DNA of 55,261 nucleotides from Anaeromyxobacter oryzisoli (GCF_022690765.1 NZ_JALCZA010000030.1:1-55261), one strand, 5' to 3'; shown: positions 27,747 to 36,791, numbered from the stretch's first letter. Numbers and translations are program-made. The notes: generated by a model not told the origin, from the sequence alone.

Positions 27747-27840
27747 CCGTCGGGTCGCTCAGCATGACTCACCATCAGCCGCCCGGCATGCAGCGCGTAC
27801 ACGAGAGCAAATGCGCGCAGTGACGGCGGTGCCAGGCGAA

Positions 27841-28197
27841 CTACCACGCCTTGGCAAACGGCTGGTGTGCCTCAGCCAGCATGTCAAACTCGTTTCGGTG
27901 CCGCCGTACAAACTTCTCGAGGTTGGTCCCGCAATGCGGGCAGAAGTGGATGGGAATGCGCATTTCCACGACCACCGCTTGTAGTCCTCCGGCCTCGTTG
28001 CGGAACAGTGGGGCCAGCTGAATCTGCTTCGGCTCAGCGTGTAGCAAAATGTCCCAAGTCCGTTCCTGCTGCCGAGTGAGTGCGCGCGCCTGGATGTAGA
28101 AGCCACGGCTCTCGCCGTCTCGGATGGCGACAGCAGCCGTCCCTTGTTCGCCGGCCCTCGCGATCATGTTCTTCAGCCACTCGCAACACGTGTTCAT
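27841..28197 (-). CDS. Small protein with zinc-ribbon motif
   Basis: This 118-residue protein contains one CPHCGTNLEKF motif near residue 86, a half zinc ribbon, preceded by an alpha/beta region (AVAIRDGESRGFYIQAR). A CC pair at residues 4-5 could complete metal binding. I do not recognise the family. It follows the HAD-like gene by 10 nt on the same strand. It is less GC-rich and uses more A/T-ending codons than the neighbours, which suggests recent acquisition. Confidence 0.65.
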   Translation of the reverse strand: MNTCCEWLKNMIARAGEQGTAAVAIRDGESRGFYIQARALTRQQERTWDILLHAEPKQIQLAPLFRNEAGGLQAVVVEMRIPIHFCPHCGTNLEKFVRRHRNEFDMLAEAHQPFAKAW

Positions 28198-28207
28198 CGA
28201 CCGGAAC

Positions 28208-28542
28208 CTACGACGCGGCGCGCGACAGAACTTCGTCCACCGTCATCGACGCGCACTGCGCCGGATGGAGTTCCACGGCGCTCCAGTCTCCGACCCCCGC
28301 GTCGTCGAGAAGAAGCTGCGGTTTCGGGAGAAAGGCTCGAAGCAGGCGGCGATCCCGAGTTGGTCGGCGACTTCCCGCGCGTACGCGGCCCCGCCTCGGC
28401 TCCAGCAGTAGAGCATGGCGCCCTTCTGCCGCAGCGCCTTCACGAGAGCGACGGTTGCCGGAATCGGGATGCGCTTCGTCCCGAAGGTGCGAATCAGGGT
28501 GTCGTCGACGTCGACGTAGATGGCAGGCGGGCGGCTCGTCAT
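28208..28542 (-). pseudogene. HAD-like phosphatase gene with a frameshift
   Basis: The N-terminal 71 residues read AIYVDVDDTLIRTFG (HAD motif I, DxDxT), then AMLYCWSRGGAAYAREVADQ (motif II region) and IAACFEPF. At that point the frame loses sense, and the next frame gives LPKPQLLLDDAGVGDWSAVE, with the DD of motif IV, and ends at 28208. A single missing base near 28325-28340 (a T-run of three where four would restore the frame) explains it. The joined product would be about 111 residues, small for HAD, and without a cap domain. It could be a real mutation or a sequencing error. Confidence 0.72.
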
Positions 28543-28815
28543 GTGACGTGGCCGACCCTATCACGCGATCGCTCCTGAACGACGCCGCCGGCGGCGACGG
28601 AGACGGCGGGGGCGCGTACTACCCCGGACCACGGCTGAGATCGACTCGACGACGCCCTCGCTCATGGTGAGCGCTGGGCCTTCGTCGTTCATGGCGGCGT
28701 GCACATCTGGTGGACTGCACCACGCCCGTGAGGCCGCTCGTGGACCCGCCTCCCAGGGGCCGAACGGCGGCGGCGAGCGTCAGTCCCGTCGCGCCGGACG
28801 CTCCCCCTCCCCCGC
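28543..28815. other. Intergenic region without recognised gene
   Basis: This 273-bp gap lies between the HAD-like gene start and the end of the DUF1015 gene, both on the minus strand. I see short GC palindromes but no gene, terminator with T-run, or repeat. Confidence 0.5.
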
Positions 28816-30030
28816 CTAGAACGCGTGCACGAACAGCCCGGAGCGCAGCTTCGGCTCGAACCAGGTGCTCTTCGGCGGCATGAGCTTGCCGGCGTCGGAC
28901 ACGGCGATGAGCTGTTCGATGCGGGTCGGGTACAGGTGGAGCGCGAGGGACCAGCCCTCCTCCTTCACCCGCCGCTCCAGCTCGGCCGCGCCGCGGATCC
29001 CGCCGACGAAGTCCACGTCCTTCGAGGTGCGCGGGTCCTGGATGCCGAACAGCGGCGCGAGGAGCTGCTCCTGCGCGATGGAGCAGTCGAGGGCGGCGAC
29101 GGGATCCTTCGCGTCGTAGGTGCCGGGCCGGACGCGGGCGCGCCACCAGCGGCCGCCGAGGTACACCCCGAACGAGAGCGGCGACTCGGGGCGCGGATCG
29201 CTCGCGGGCTCGAGGTCCATGACGCGGCGGAGCGCGGCGAGGAGCGCCTCCGGCGTCCGGCGCTGGGGATCGCGGACGAGCCGGTTGTAGGCGAGGATCT
29301 GCATCTGGTCGTGCGGGAACACGACCGCGAGGAAGGCGCCGTGGTCGCCCGGCTGCCCGCGCCGCCGCGCGTGGACGCGCGACGCGGCCGCCGAGCGGTG
29401 GTGGCCGTCGGCCACGTAGAGGGCGGGGACGGCGCGGAAGAGCGCCTCGATCCGCGCGCCGATCGCCGGCGGCACCACCCAGAGCTGGTGGCCCACCCCG
29501 TCCGGCGTCACGAGGTCGTACTCCGGCGCCGCGCGCTTCACCTCCTCCACCGCGCGGTCGATGTCGGCCACCGCCCGGTACGTGAGGAACACCGGCTCGT
29601 CGTGCGCCGAGAGCGTGTCGATGTGGCGGACGCGATCGTCCTCCTTGTCCGCCCGCGTCTTCTCGTGCTTCTTGATGACGTCGCGGTCGTACTCGTCCAC
29701 CGAGGCGCAGGCCACGAGCCCGGTCTGCCGGTGCTCGCCCATCCGCTGGGCATAGACGTAGAGGCGCGGCTCGGGGTCCTGCCGGAGCACGCCGCGGCGC
29801 ACGAGGTCCGCGAGGTTCTCCGCCCCCTTCGCGTAGACGGCGGCGGAGTGCTCGTCGGTCCCCTCGGGGAGGTCGATCTCGGGCCGGGAGACCCGGAGGA
29901 AGCTGTCGGCGTTCCCGGCGGCGAGCGCCCGCGCCTCCTTGGTGGAGACGACGTCGTACGGCGGGGAGGCGACCTGGGCTGCGAGGGTCGCGGGCGGGCG
30001 CAGGGCGCGGAACGGGGAGAGGGTGGCCAT
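28816..30030 (-). CDS. DUF1015 family protein
   Basis: This 404-residue protein matches the DUF1015 family along its length: PFRALRPPATLAAQVASPPY and DVVSTKEARALA at the N-terminus, VDEYDRDVIKKHEKTRADKE in the middle, and ALYVADGHHRSAAASRVHAR with the conserved DGHHR motif. The C-terminus ends SGLFVHAF. The DGHHR motif recalls ParB/Srx-like nucleotide-binding folds, but the function is unproven. ATG 30030 gives the family's normal length of about 400-440. It diverges from the next gene by 188 bp. Confidence 0.88.
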   Translation of the reverse strand: MATLSPFRALRPPATLAAQVASPPYDVVSTKEARALAAGNADSFLRVSRPEIDLPEGTDEHSAAVYAKGAENLADLVRRGVLRQDPEPRLYVYAQRMGEHRQTGLVACASVDEYDRDVIKKHEKTRADKEDDRVRHIDTLSAHDEPVFLTYRAVADIDRAVEEVKRAAPEYDLVTPDGVGHQLWVVPPAIGARIEALFRAVPALYVADGHHRSAAASRVHARRRGQPGDHGAFLAVVFPHDQMQILAYNRLVRDPQRRTPEALLAALRRVMDLEPASDPRPESPLSFGVYLGGRWWRARVRPGTYDAKDPVAALDCSIAQEQLLAPLFGIQDPRTSKDVDFVGGIRGAAELERRVKEEGWSLALHLYPTRIEQLIAVSDAGKLMPPKSTWFEPKLRSGLFVHAF

Positions 30031-30218
30031 CGGTTGCCTCCGGAGTCGCCGGCGCACGCGCGCCGCAGCGGCTTCTCTTAACAGAACGCGATCCGCCCGA
30101 CATCCCCTCTTCCTTCCACGGCGTTCCGCCGGCCCGGCCGCCGGCCTCACCGGCTCGCCTTTGCGCCAGCGACCCGTGGTAAGACCTTGGCCATCGACTG
30201 CTCCGGAGCACGCACGCC

Positions 30219-31037
30219 ATGACCGTGGCCCCCCTGGCCCTCGCCGCCGCCCTGGGTCTCTCCCCCGTCGCTTCCAAGGCGCCGCCCCCCCACCGCGACG
30301 TCCCCATGAGCGCCGAGGAGAAGGCGTTCTGCGCGGACGAGCTCGGGGTGGTGGAACGGCGGGCCCGGCTCTTCCAGGCGCAGGGGCTCTCCGCCGCCGA
30401 GATCGACCGGCGCAACGAGGGGGTGCAGCAGAACGTGGCCGAGTGCCGGCAGCGCTTCGGCGCGGAGCAGCGCCGCGCCGCGGAGAAGCAGGCGGACCTC
30501 GCCGAGCTGGAGCGCCGCGTCGGGCCGGACGCGACCGAGCTCGAGCGGCAGCGGGCGTGGCGGCAGCTCCGCCGCGAGCGGCTCGCCGTGAAGCCCGCCT
30601 CCGCGCTCACGGCCGACGAGCGGGCGGAGCTGCAGGCGGGCACGCAGGAGGAGCTCGCGGCGACCCACCGGACGCTCGACACCACCCACGCCCGCGACCC
30701 GCGCTTCATGCGCCAGGTCCACTCCGCCCTCGCCTGCTACCACGGCGAGCGCCGCGCCGCGCTGGAGCTTGAGATCGCGCACGAGGAGAGCCTCGCGAAG
30801 GTGGGCGGCGGCGACCGGACCCGGCTCTACGTGCTCCGCTCCGACCTGCGGCAGTCCGACGAGGTGCTCGCGCGGAGCCGCGAGGCGGCGCGGGAGCTCC
30901 CGGACGGCCTCGCCCGCTGCTCCGAGCCCCAGACCGCGGTCCTCGCCCACTGCCTCGGCATCCGCGCCGAGGGCAAGAAGGCCGAGCCGGCCTGCGAGTC
31001 CGAGGAGCTCCAGCAGTACCTCCGCTTCGTCAGGTAG
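30219..31037 (+). CDS. Hypothetical exported helical protein
   Basis: This 272-residue protein begins with a short hydrophobic stretch (APLALAAALGLSPVASKA) that could be a signal peptide, without a charged n-region. The rest is Glu/Arg/Ala-rich and mostly helical, with six cysteines in pairs-like spacing (for example FCADELG, ECRQRFG, ALACYHGE, ARCSEP). No domain recognised. An envelope protein is a reasonable guess, no more. Confidence 0.6.
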   Translation: MTVAPLALAAALGLSPVASKAPPPHRDVPMSAEEKAFCADELGVVERRARLFQAQGLSAAEIDRRNEGVQQNVAECRQRFGAEQRRAAEKQADLAELERRVGPDATELERQRAWRQLRRERLAVKPASALTADERAELQAGTQEELAATHRTLDTTHARDPRFMRQVHSALACYHGERRAALELEIAHEESLAKVGGGDRTRLYVLRSDLRQSDEVLARSREAARELPDGLARCSEPQTAVLAHCLGIRAEGKKAEPACESEELQQYLRFVR

Positions 31038-31435
31038 ACGCGCGTTCCGGCCGTGGACGAGGCGCGGCGAGAGCTCGACGCCGCGAACGTGAGCGTCCCG
31101 GCGGCCGGGACCGGGTACGCCGTTCGCCCTATAGGCGCGTGCAACGCGCCGGAGTCGAAGGGCGAGCAGCCGTCGCAACGGCGAGAAGACCGAACGTGAC
31201 GGTCACCCTGGGTGGGTCGCCCGACCAGCCCGCGAGGTCCTCCCTTCGAGGAGGAGGCCTGGTGTAGAGTCGGCGTGCCGTGCGCGCTGCTGCCCGCAGC
31301 GACACAGCCCCCGCCGAGCCGCGCCATTTTGAGCGCGGTCAATCCACGGACGGGCCGAGCAGGGCATTCTCCGACGGTATTTCCGCCGTCCCGGGGGTCA
31401 TCGACGACCCGCCGAGGGAGCGAGGAACCCACGAC
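31038..31435. other. Intergenic leader of the multihaem cytochrome gene
   Basis: This 398-bp gap holds no gene I can support. A short hairpin (GACGG/CCGTC) lies near 31370. Around 31325-31345 the sequence is locally AT-richer and may hold the promoter. I looked for a GEMM-type aptamer, which precedes many Geobacter cytochromes, and did not find its conserved core. Confidence 0.5.
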
Positions 31436-32935
31436 ATGCGCATCGAACGACTCGCATCACTGGCGGTGCTGACCGCCGCCGCCGCCCTCTCGGCCTGTGA
31501 CAACACGCGGCCGCTCGCGAAGACCGGGGGTAACTGCACCGGCTGTCACGGCGGCAAGGACAACCAGACCGGCGCGCCGCCGTTCGACCGGAACGGGAGC
31601 GCCACCTCGCCGGCCGTCGGCGCGCACACCAAGCACGTCCAGTTCGGCGTCGCCTGCAACTCGTGCCACGTCGTGCCGGACAGCGCGAACACCCCCGGCC
31701 ACATCGAGGGGAAGCCGGCCCGGGTGGTCTTCGGCGGGCTCGCGACCGCGAACGGCGCGACGCCGAGCTACGACCCCGCCACCATGACGTGCTCCTCCAC
31801 CTACTGCCACGGCGCCACGCTGAACGGCGGCAAGGAGACCACGCAGACCTGGGACGGGCAGATCCTCCAGGGCTGCCAGTCCTGCCACGGCTACCCGCCG
31901 GGCGGCGGGCACCCGACGGACTCGAACTGCGTGGGCTGCCACCCGACCACGGTGAACACGGACAACAGCCTCAAGGCCGGCGGCACCCACCTGAACGGCA
32001 CGATCGACGTCGGGTCCGGCGGCGGCGCGGTTCACCCGGCCGGCTGGGTGACCCAGACGAGCAACGCGAACGGGGTGACCACCCCGCACGGCCTCGCGGT
32101 GAACTTCCACGACCCGGCGTACCCGAAGGGCGTCGCCAACTGCACGGGCTGCCACGGCCAGAACCTCGAGGGCTCCGGCGCGGCCTCGGCGTGCACCAAA
32201 TGCCACCCCGGCAGCGGCGGGGCCTACTGGACGGGCTGCACCTTCTGCCACGGTGACGCGAACCGGACGGTGCCCACCACGGGTGTCAACGCGAACGACG
32301 CGAACCTCTTGGCCGCGCCGCCGATGGACACCGCGGGCAACACCGCCGCGGGCACGGGCGCGGTGGGCGCGCACCAGGCCCACCTGGCCGGCAAGGCGAT
32401 CTCGAGCGGCGTGACCTGCGATCGCTGCCACACCGTGCCGACCGACATCGCCCACGTCACTGCCCCGGGCACCAACCCCGACAAGGTCGTCCTGAAGCAA
32501 CCGGGGACCACCAACACGGTCGGAACCTTCAACTCGTCCGACGGCTCCTGCTCGAACGTCTACTGCCACGGCAACTTCACGAACGGGAAGGCGCAGACCA
32601 CCACCGCGACGCCGAACAAGCCGGTCTGGACGGCGACGGCCGGCCAGAGCGACTGCGGCGTCTGCCACGCGTCCCAGACCGGAAATGACGCGACCTGGGG
32701 GCATCTCAAGTCCGCGCACATCGCGATCCTCGGGTGCGCCCCCTGTCATCTGAACGGCTACGGCTCGACGACGAACACGTCCCTCGTGAACGCCCCGACG
32801 CACGCGGACGGCACACTGAACATCGACAACGCGATCAAGAACTACGGCTACAGCACCACGACGCACACCTGCTCCACCGCAGGGTGCCACGGAGCCGACC
32901 TCGCCCACGACTGGACCACCGTTACCGGTCCGTAG
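31436..32935 (+). CDS. Multihaem c-type cytochrome lipoprotein, 13 haem motifs
   Basis: This 499-residue protein starts with a lipoprotein signal (LAVLTAAAALSAC, lipobox cysteine at about residue 21). It contains ten CxxCH motifs (CTGCH, CNSCH, CQSCH, CVGCH, CTGCH, CTKCH, CTFCH, CDRCH, CGVCH, CAPCH) and three CxxxxCH motifs (CSSTYCH, CSNVYCH, CSTAGCH), with many extra histidines for bis-His ligation. This is the CxxxxCH/CxxCH family known from Geobacter and Anaeromyxobacter, used in electron transfer to extracellular or periplasmic acceptors. Lysine is scarce and Gly/Asn/Thr high, typical of secreted cytochromes. A strong terminator follows, so it is probably monocistronic. Confidence 0.95.
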   Translation: MRIERLASLAVLTAAAALSACDNTRPLAKTGGNCTGCHGGKDNQTGAPPFDRNGSATSPAVGAHTKHVQFGVACNSCHVVPDSANTPGHIEGKPARVVFGGLATANGATPSYDPATMTCSSTYCHGATLNGGKETTQTWDGQILQGCQSCHGYPPGGGHPTDSNCVGCHPTTVNTDNSLKAGGTHLNGTIDVGSGGGAVHPAGWVTQTSNANGVTTPHGLAVNFHDPAYPKGVANCTGCHGQNLEGSGAASACTKCHPGSGGAYWTGCTFCHGDANRTVPTTGVNANDANLLAAPPMDTAGNTAAGTGAVGAHQAHLAGKAISSGVTCDRCHTVPTDIAHVTAPGTNPDKVVLKQPGTTNTVGTFNSSDGSCSNVYCHGNFTNGKAQTTTATPNKPVWTATAGQSDCGVCHASQTGNDATWGHLKSAHIAILGCAPCHLNGYGSTTNTSLVNAPTHADGTLNIDNAIKNYGYSTTTHTCSTAGCHGADLAHDWTTVTGP

Positions 32936-32958
32936 CGTCTGGCAAGGCGTTGATCCGC

Positions 32959-32999
32959 AGAGGCCGGGGGCCCGCTCCCCCGGCCTCTTCTCTTTTTTT
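32959..32999 (+). terminator. Rho-independent terminator of the cytochrome gene
   Basis: AGAGGCCGGGGG (32959-32970) pairs perfectly with CCCCCGGCCTCT (32977-32988) across a 6-nt loop, followed by TCTC and a run of seven T (32993-32999). This is a textbook intrinsic terminator 23 nt after the stop codon. Confidence 0.93.
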
Positions 33000-33083
33000 C
33001 CGGCCCCCGCGCGCCCGCCTCGCGCCCCGCCGGGGGAGACGTTTTCCTTGCGCCCGCCCCCCGGGCCTGCCACGTTGCGCCGC

Positions 33084-33860
33084 ATGAGGCACGAATCCGG
33101 CGATCTTCGCATCGCCCTCTTCATCGACTTCGAGAACCTGGTCACCCGCACTGGCATCGCGGCCGAGACCTTCGACCTGCAGCCCGCCCTCGACACCCTG
33201 CTCGAGAAGGGCAAGGTCGTCTTCCGCCGCGCCTACGCCGACTGGACCCGGTTCGCGCCGGCGACGAAGCGGCTGCACGACAAGGGCGTCGAGCTGGTGG
33301 ACGTCCCGCCCTCCACGCAGGCCGGGAAGAACGGCGCCGACGTGCGGCTGGTGGTGGACGCCCTCGAGCTCTGCTACCTGCGCGAGCACATCGACACGTT
33401 CGTCATCGCCTCCGGCGACTCCGACTTCTGCCCCCTCGCCTACAAGCTGCGCGAGAACGATCGGACCGTGATCGGGATGGCGGTGAAGGACGCGACCAGC
33501 CCGCTCTTCGTGAAGGCCTGCGACGAGTTCATCTACCTGCGGCCCGGCGCGGCCAAGCGCCGCGACGGGGCCGGCGCGAGCGCGGCGAAGGAGAGGGACC
33601 GGGAGAAGGAGAAGGAGCGGCCGAAGGACAAGGTCATCCCCGAGCTCGCCCGCGACGCGGTGGCGTCGATCCTCTCCCGCGCCGCCGGCCCGGTGAACCC
33701 CTCCGCGATCAAGGCCGCCATCGTCCGCAAGGAGCCGGATTTCGACGAGCGCGACCACGGCTTCTCGTCGTTCACCCGGCTCCTCGAGGCGATGGAGGCG
33801 GACGGGCTCCTCCGGCGCGAGCAGGGCGCCAAGGGGCAGTGGTACGTGCTGCCGGCCTGA
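33084..33860 (+). CDS. NYN-domain RNase-like protein with LOTUS/OST-HTH domain
   Basis: This 258-residue protein has a PIN-like NYN (DUF88/LabA) domain at about residues 8-150, with IALFIDFENLV, GADVRLVVDALEL and FVIASGDSDFCPL supplying the acidic metal-binding residues. A charged linker of Lys/Glu follows (about 160-190), then a winged-helix OST-HTH/LOTUS domain (VASILSRAAGPVNPSAIKAA through LLEAMEADGLLRRE). The combination suggests RNA binding and cleavage. ATG 33084 is the first start that begins the NYN domain properly. Confidence 0.88.
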   Translation: MRHESGDLRIALFIDFENLVTRTGIAAETFDLQPALDTLLEKGKVVFRRAYADWTRFAPATKRLHDKGVELVDVPPSTQAGKNGADVRLVVDALELCYLREHIDTFVIASGDSDFCPLAYKLRENDRTVIGMAVKDATSPLFVKACDEFIYLRPGAAKRRDGAGASAAKERDREKEKERPKDKVIPELARDAVASILSRAAGPVNPSAIKAAIVRKEPDFDERDHGFSSFTRLLEAMEADGLLRREQGAKGQWYVLPA

Positions 33861-33868
33861 TGTTCACA

Positions 33869-34058
33869 CGGGGGCTGCGCCCCCGCCCCGCCGAGCGAAG
33901 CTCGTCGGGGCCCCACCCCGGCTGCGCGGGGCCCGTGACCTCGCGCGCTTCGCTTCGCGATGGCGCGCGAGGTCCCCGCGCGGAGGGGCTGCGCCCCTCC
34001 CCCCGCCTACGGCGTGGTCCCCCCACCCTGCGTGATGGCTTCGGGCTACGCCCGAAGC
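33869..34058. repeat. Array of six intergenic hairpins, REP-like
   Basis: Six inverted repeats stand almost end to end: 33869-33885 (7-bp stem, TGC loop), 33886-33910 (CCCCG/CGAGC stems, GAA loop), about 33911-33934, 33937-33974 (12-bp stem GACCTCGCGCGC), 33982-34000 (8-bp stem, TGC loop), and 34038-34058 (GCTTCGGGC stem, TAC loop). Some share GGGC-NNN-GCCC cores. They follow the stop codon of the NYN gene and fill the gap to the acyltransferase gene. Confidence 0.8.
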
Positions 34059-34093
34059 TCCCGGCAAGCGAAGATCATCGAGCCATTGAGCGA

Positions 34094-35335
34094 ATGGACG
34101 CCGGGCCCTCCGACCACCGCGGGGCGCCGCCGCCCGGGGCCGTACCGCGCACGCGGCCGGGGGCGCACCTTGCAGCGGTGCAGCCCACCTCGCCGCGGCT
34201 CGGCGCCCTGACCGGCCTCCGCTTCGGGGCGGCGGTCGGGATCCTGCTGTTCCACTACGGGGGGCCGCTCGTGGCGGGCGCCCCCGGGTGGCTCGGGCGT
34301 CTCCAGCGCGGCGGCTACGCCTGGGTGGGGCTGTTCTACGTCCTCTCCGGGTTCGTCCTCGCGCACGCGAACCCGGAGCCGATGGGCCCGGCCGAGCGCC
34401 GCGCCTTCCTCTCCGCCCGCCTCGCGCGGCTCTACCCCGCCTACCTCGTCGCCTTCGCGCTCGCCGCGCCCTTCGCCGTGCAGCGCTGGTGGGACGGCGG
34501 CCCCGCGGCCGCGGTGAAGATGGCGGTCGTCGCGACCGCGACCCTGCTGCTGGTCCACGCCTGGGCGCCTCCCCTCGCGCGCCTCTGGAACGCGCCGGGT
34601 TGGTCCACGTCGGTGATCGCGTCGTTCTACGCCGCGTTCCCGCCGCTCGCCGCGCGCCTCGGCCGGCTCCGCCGGCGCGGCCTCCTCGCCGCGCTCGCCG
34701 GCGCGTGGGCGCTCTCGCTCGCGTTCCCGCTCGCGTACCTCGCCCTCGCGCCGGACGGCCCGGGCGCCGCCGACCTGGCGCACGAGCCGCCCTGGCTGCT
34801 CGCCCTCAAGTTCCACCCGGTGCCCCGCGCCGGCGAGTTCGTCGCCGGCGTCGCGCTGGGGCTCCTCCACCGCCGCGGCCTGGCCCTGCCGCGCGCCGGC
34901 GGCGCCGCCGCGATCGCCGCGCTCGCCGTTGCGGTCGCGGTGATCGCGTCGGGGCGCGCGCCGTACGTGCTCCTCCACAACGGGCTGCTCGTGCCGCTGT
35001 ACGCCGTCGCCCTCCTCGGCCTCGCCCGGGGCGACGGCCTCGCCGGGCGTGCGCTCGCGTCGGCGCCGGCGCGCGTCCTCGGGGACGCGGCGTTCGCGCT
35101 GTACGCGCTCCAGGAGCCGCTCTGGCGCTGGGCGCGCCTCGTCGGCGGCGATCGCGCCCCGGCCTCGCCGGCGTTCGTCGCGGGGTTCTGCGTCGCCGCG
35201 ACGGGGATCGCGGTCGCGGTGTCGCTCGCGGTCGAGCGGCCGGCGCGGCGGTGGCTGCGCGCACGGCTCGCCGCGGGTCCCCGGCGCGCCGTCGAGGCGG
35301 TCGCCGGGGGGGCGCGCCGCGGCTCCGCGCCGTGA
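34094..35335 (+). CDS. Acyltransferase-3 family membrane protein
   Basis: This 413-residue protein has about ten membrane helices and the acyltransferase-3 signature at its N-terminus: LGALTGLRFGAAVGILLFHY, with the conserved Arg and the catalytic-region His, then GLFYVLSGFVLAHA and ARLARLYPAYLVAF. The family O-acetylates or succinylates surface polysaccharides and lipids. ATG 34094 is chosen; an internal GTG near 34178 would begin closer to the domain. The gene starts just after the hairpin array, which may affect its transcription. Confidence 0.85.
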   Translation: MDAGPSDHRGAPPPGAVPRTRPGAHLAAVQPTSPRLGALTGLRFGAAVGILLFHYGGPLVAGAPGWLGRLQRGGYAWVGLFYVLSGFVLAHANPEPMGPAERRAFLSARLARLYPAYLVAFALAAPFAVQRWWDGGPAAAVKMAVVATATLLLVHAWAPPLARLWNAPGWSTSVIASFYAAFPPLAARLGRLRRRGLLAALAGAWALSLAFPLAYLALAPDGPGAADLAHEPPWLLALKFHPVPRAGEFVAGVALGLLHRRGLALPRAGGAAAIAALAVAVAVIASGRAPYVLLHNGLLVPLYAVALLGLARGDGLAGRALASAPARVLGDAAFALYALQEPLWRWARLVGGDRAPASPAFVAGFCVAATGIAVAVSLAVERPARRWLRARLAAGPRRAVEAVAGGARRGSAP

Positions 35336-35352
35336 CCGACGTCGCCGGGCGA

Positions 35353-35766
35353 TCAGGCCTTCGTGGCGCCGTTCCGCTCGAGCCGCTTCGCCAGCCGATC
35401 GAGCTCGCGCGCGAGGCCCTGGACCGGGGCGCGCGAGCCGCTCGCCAGCGCGGAGACGGCGCTGCCCGGCAGCTCCGCGACGCGCCGGAGCGCCGCCGCC
35501 CGGAGGTTCTCGGCGCGCGCCCGCAGCAGCCCGAGCCGCCGCCGCACCCCCTCGACCGTCCAGTCCTCGCTCGAGACGCGCGCCAGCGCCTCGTCGAGCT
35601 CGCGCAGCGCGCCGTTCCCCGCGCCCAGCGCCCGGCCGAGGCGCTCCCTCGCGTTCGCCTCCAGCGTCCCCAGGCGCGTCTGGAGCTGCTCGAGCGCCGT
35701 GCGGCTGGCGGCGGCGGCCGTGGCGGTGGCTTCGCGCGCGACGTCGTGGATCGGGATCTCGGCCAT
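35353..35766 (-). CDS. Phasin-like helical protein
   Basis: This 137-residue protein is almost wholly amphipathic helix, rich in Ala, Leu, Arg and Glu (TALEQLQTRLGTLEANARER, then GVRRRLGLLRARAENLRAAA), with no cysteine. A phasin or other surface-coating protein is possible, but no defining motif is present. Start ATG 35766 has GAGG upstream. It converges with the acyltransferase gene. Confidence 0.6.
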   Translation of the reverse strand: MAEIPIHDVAREATATAAAASRTALEQLQTRLGTLEANARERLGRALGAGNGALRELDEALARVSSEDWTVEGVRRRLGLLRARAENLRAAALRRVAELPGSAVSALASGSRAPVQGLARELDRLAKRLERNGATKA

Positions 35767-35978
35767 GATGTTCCTCCGCTCGCGTCGCGCCAGGGTGGTC
35801 CCAGGATCGAGAGCCCTTGGGCCGCCGCGAGGCGTCGCTGATGGTGAATGATGAGACGCGGCGATCGTAGAGGCTCCGCGCCGTGACGCGGCGCGTTCAA
35901 AGGGGTGTGGTCCGGGCGGCGGGTCGCTCTGATGGGGGCTCTCGCTGTCATGTCAGACCAGCCTGCGACAGTGTTCGC

Positions 35979-36791
35979 GTGCGCAGGTTCGTCACGCTCG
36001 ACCTGGAGACCGTCCCCGACGAGGCGCTCGTCTCGGCGGTGGACGGCGAGCCGACCCGCCCGTACGCGGAGCAGCTCCGGCGCGTGGTAGACGCCCGCCG
36101 CGCGCGGACCGGCGGCCGCAGCGACTTCCTCCCCCTGCCCTATCACCGCCCGATCGCCGCCTGCCTCCTCGAGGCGATCGAGGACGACGGCGTGCTCCAC
36201 GTGACCGACGCCGACGCGTGGACCGAGGCGCGCGCGCCCGAGGCCGACTTCCTCGAGCGGATCTGGCAGCGGCTCGAGGGGGCGTCGCTCGTCACCTTCC
36301 ACGGGAAGGGCTTCGATCTCCCGGTCCTCGAGCTCCGCTCCCTCAAGCACGGCGTGCCCACGCCGGCGTGGTTCGCCCCGGCGCGCCGGACCGGCGCCGG
36401 CCACCACGACGTGAAGGAGCTGCTCGCCGGGTGCGCGACGCCGGCCCCCCTGGACCTCTACGCCAAGCTGGTCGGGCTGCCCGGCAAGGAGGACGTCGCG
36501 GGCGGGGACGTGCAGGCCCTCTACGCCACCGGCGCGCTCGACCGGATCGCCGCGTACTGCATGACCGACGTCGTGCAGACGTTCCTGCTCTTCCTCCGCC
36601 TGCGCCTCGTCGAGGGATCGCTCACGCCCGACGGCTACGCCGAGAGCGCCGCGGGGGCCCGCCAGGCGCTGCCGCGGCTGTTCGCGCGCAGGCTCCGCCC
36701 CGCCGAGCGGACCGCCCTCGACGGCTTCCTCGACCGCTGCGCGCGGTTCTTCGTGGCCACCGGCGAGCCCGCGCGCGCCCGGGTCGGCTAG
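35979..36791 (+). CDS. PolB-like 3'-5' exonuclease
   Basis: This 270-residue protein fits the DNA_pol_B_exo2 family of stand-alone exonucleases with an RNase H fold. Exo I is FVTLDLETVPDEAL (DxE), exo II is ASLVTFHGKGFDLPVLELRS and exo III is AAYCMTDVVQTFLLFL (YxxxD), so the four metal-binding acids are all present. The start is GTG 35979 (VRRFVTLDLE); the frame is open upstream to 35883, without homology. It probably acts in DNA repair or processing; nothing in the neighbourhood tells which. Confidence 0.85.
   Translation: MRRFVTLDLETVPDEALVSAVDGEPTRPYAEQLRRVVDARRARTGGRSDFLPLPYHRPIAACLLEAIEDDGVLHVTDADAWTEARAPEADFLERIWQRLEGASLVTFHGKGFDLPVLELRSLKHGVPTPAWFAPARRTGAGHHDVKELLAGCATPAPLDLYAKLVGLPGKEDVAGGDVQALYATGALDRIAAYCMTDVVQTFLLFLRLRLVEGSLTPDGYAESAAGARQALPRLFARRLRPAERTALDGFLDRCARFFVATGEPARARVG

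Noticed and set aside
28325-28340. Programmed frameshift in the HAD-like gene
   Set aside because: There is no X-XXY-YYZ slippery heptamer and no clear downstream pseudoknot, so decay or sequencing error is more likely.
31038-31435. GEMM-type riboswitch before the cytochrome gene
   Set aside because: I looked for the conserved aptamer core and did not find it; only a short hairpin is present.
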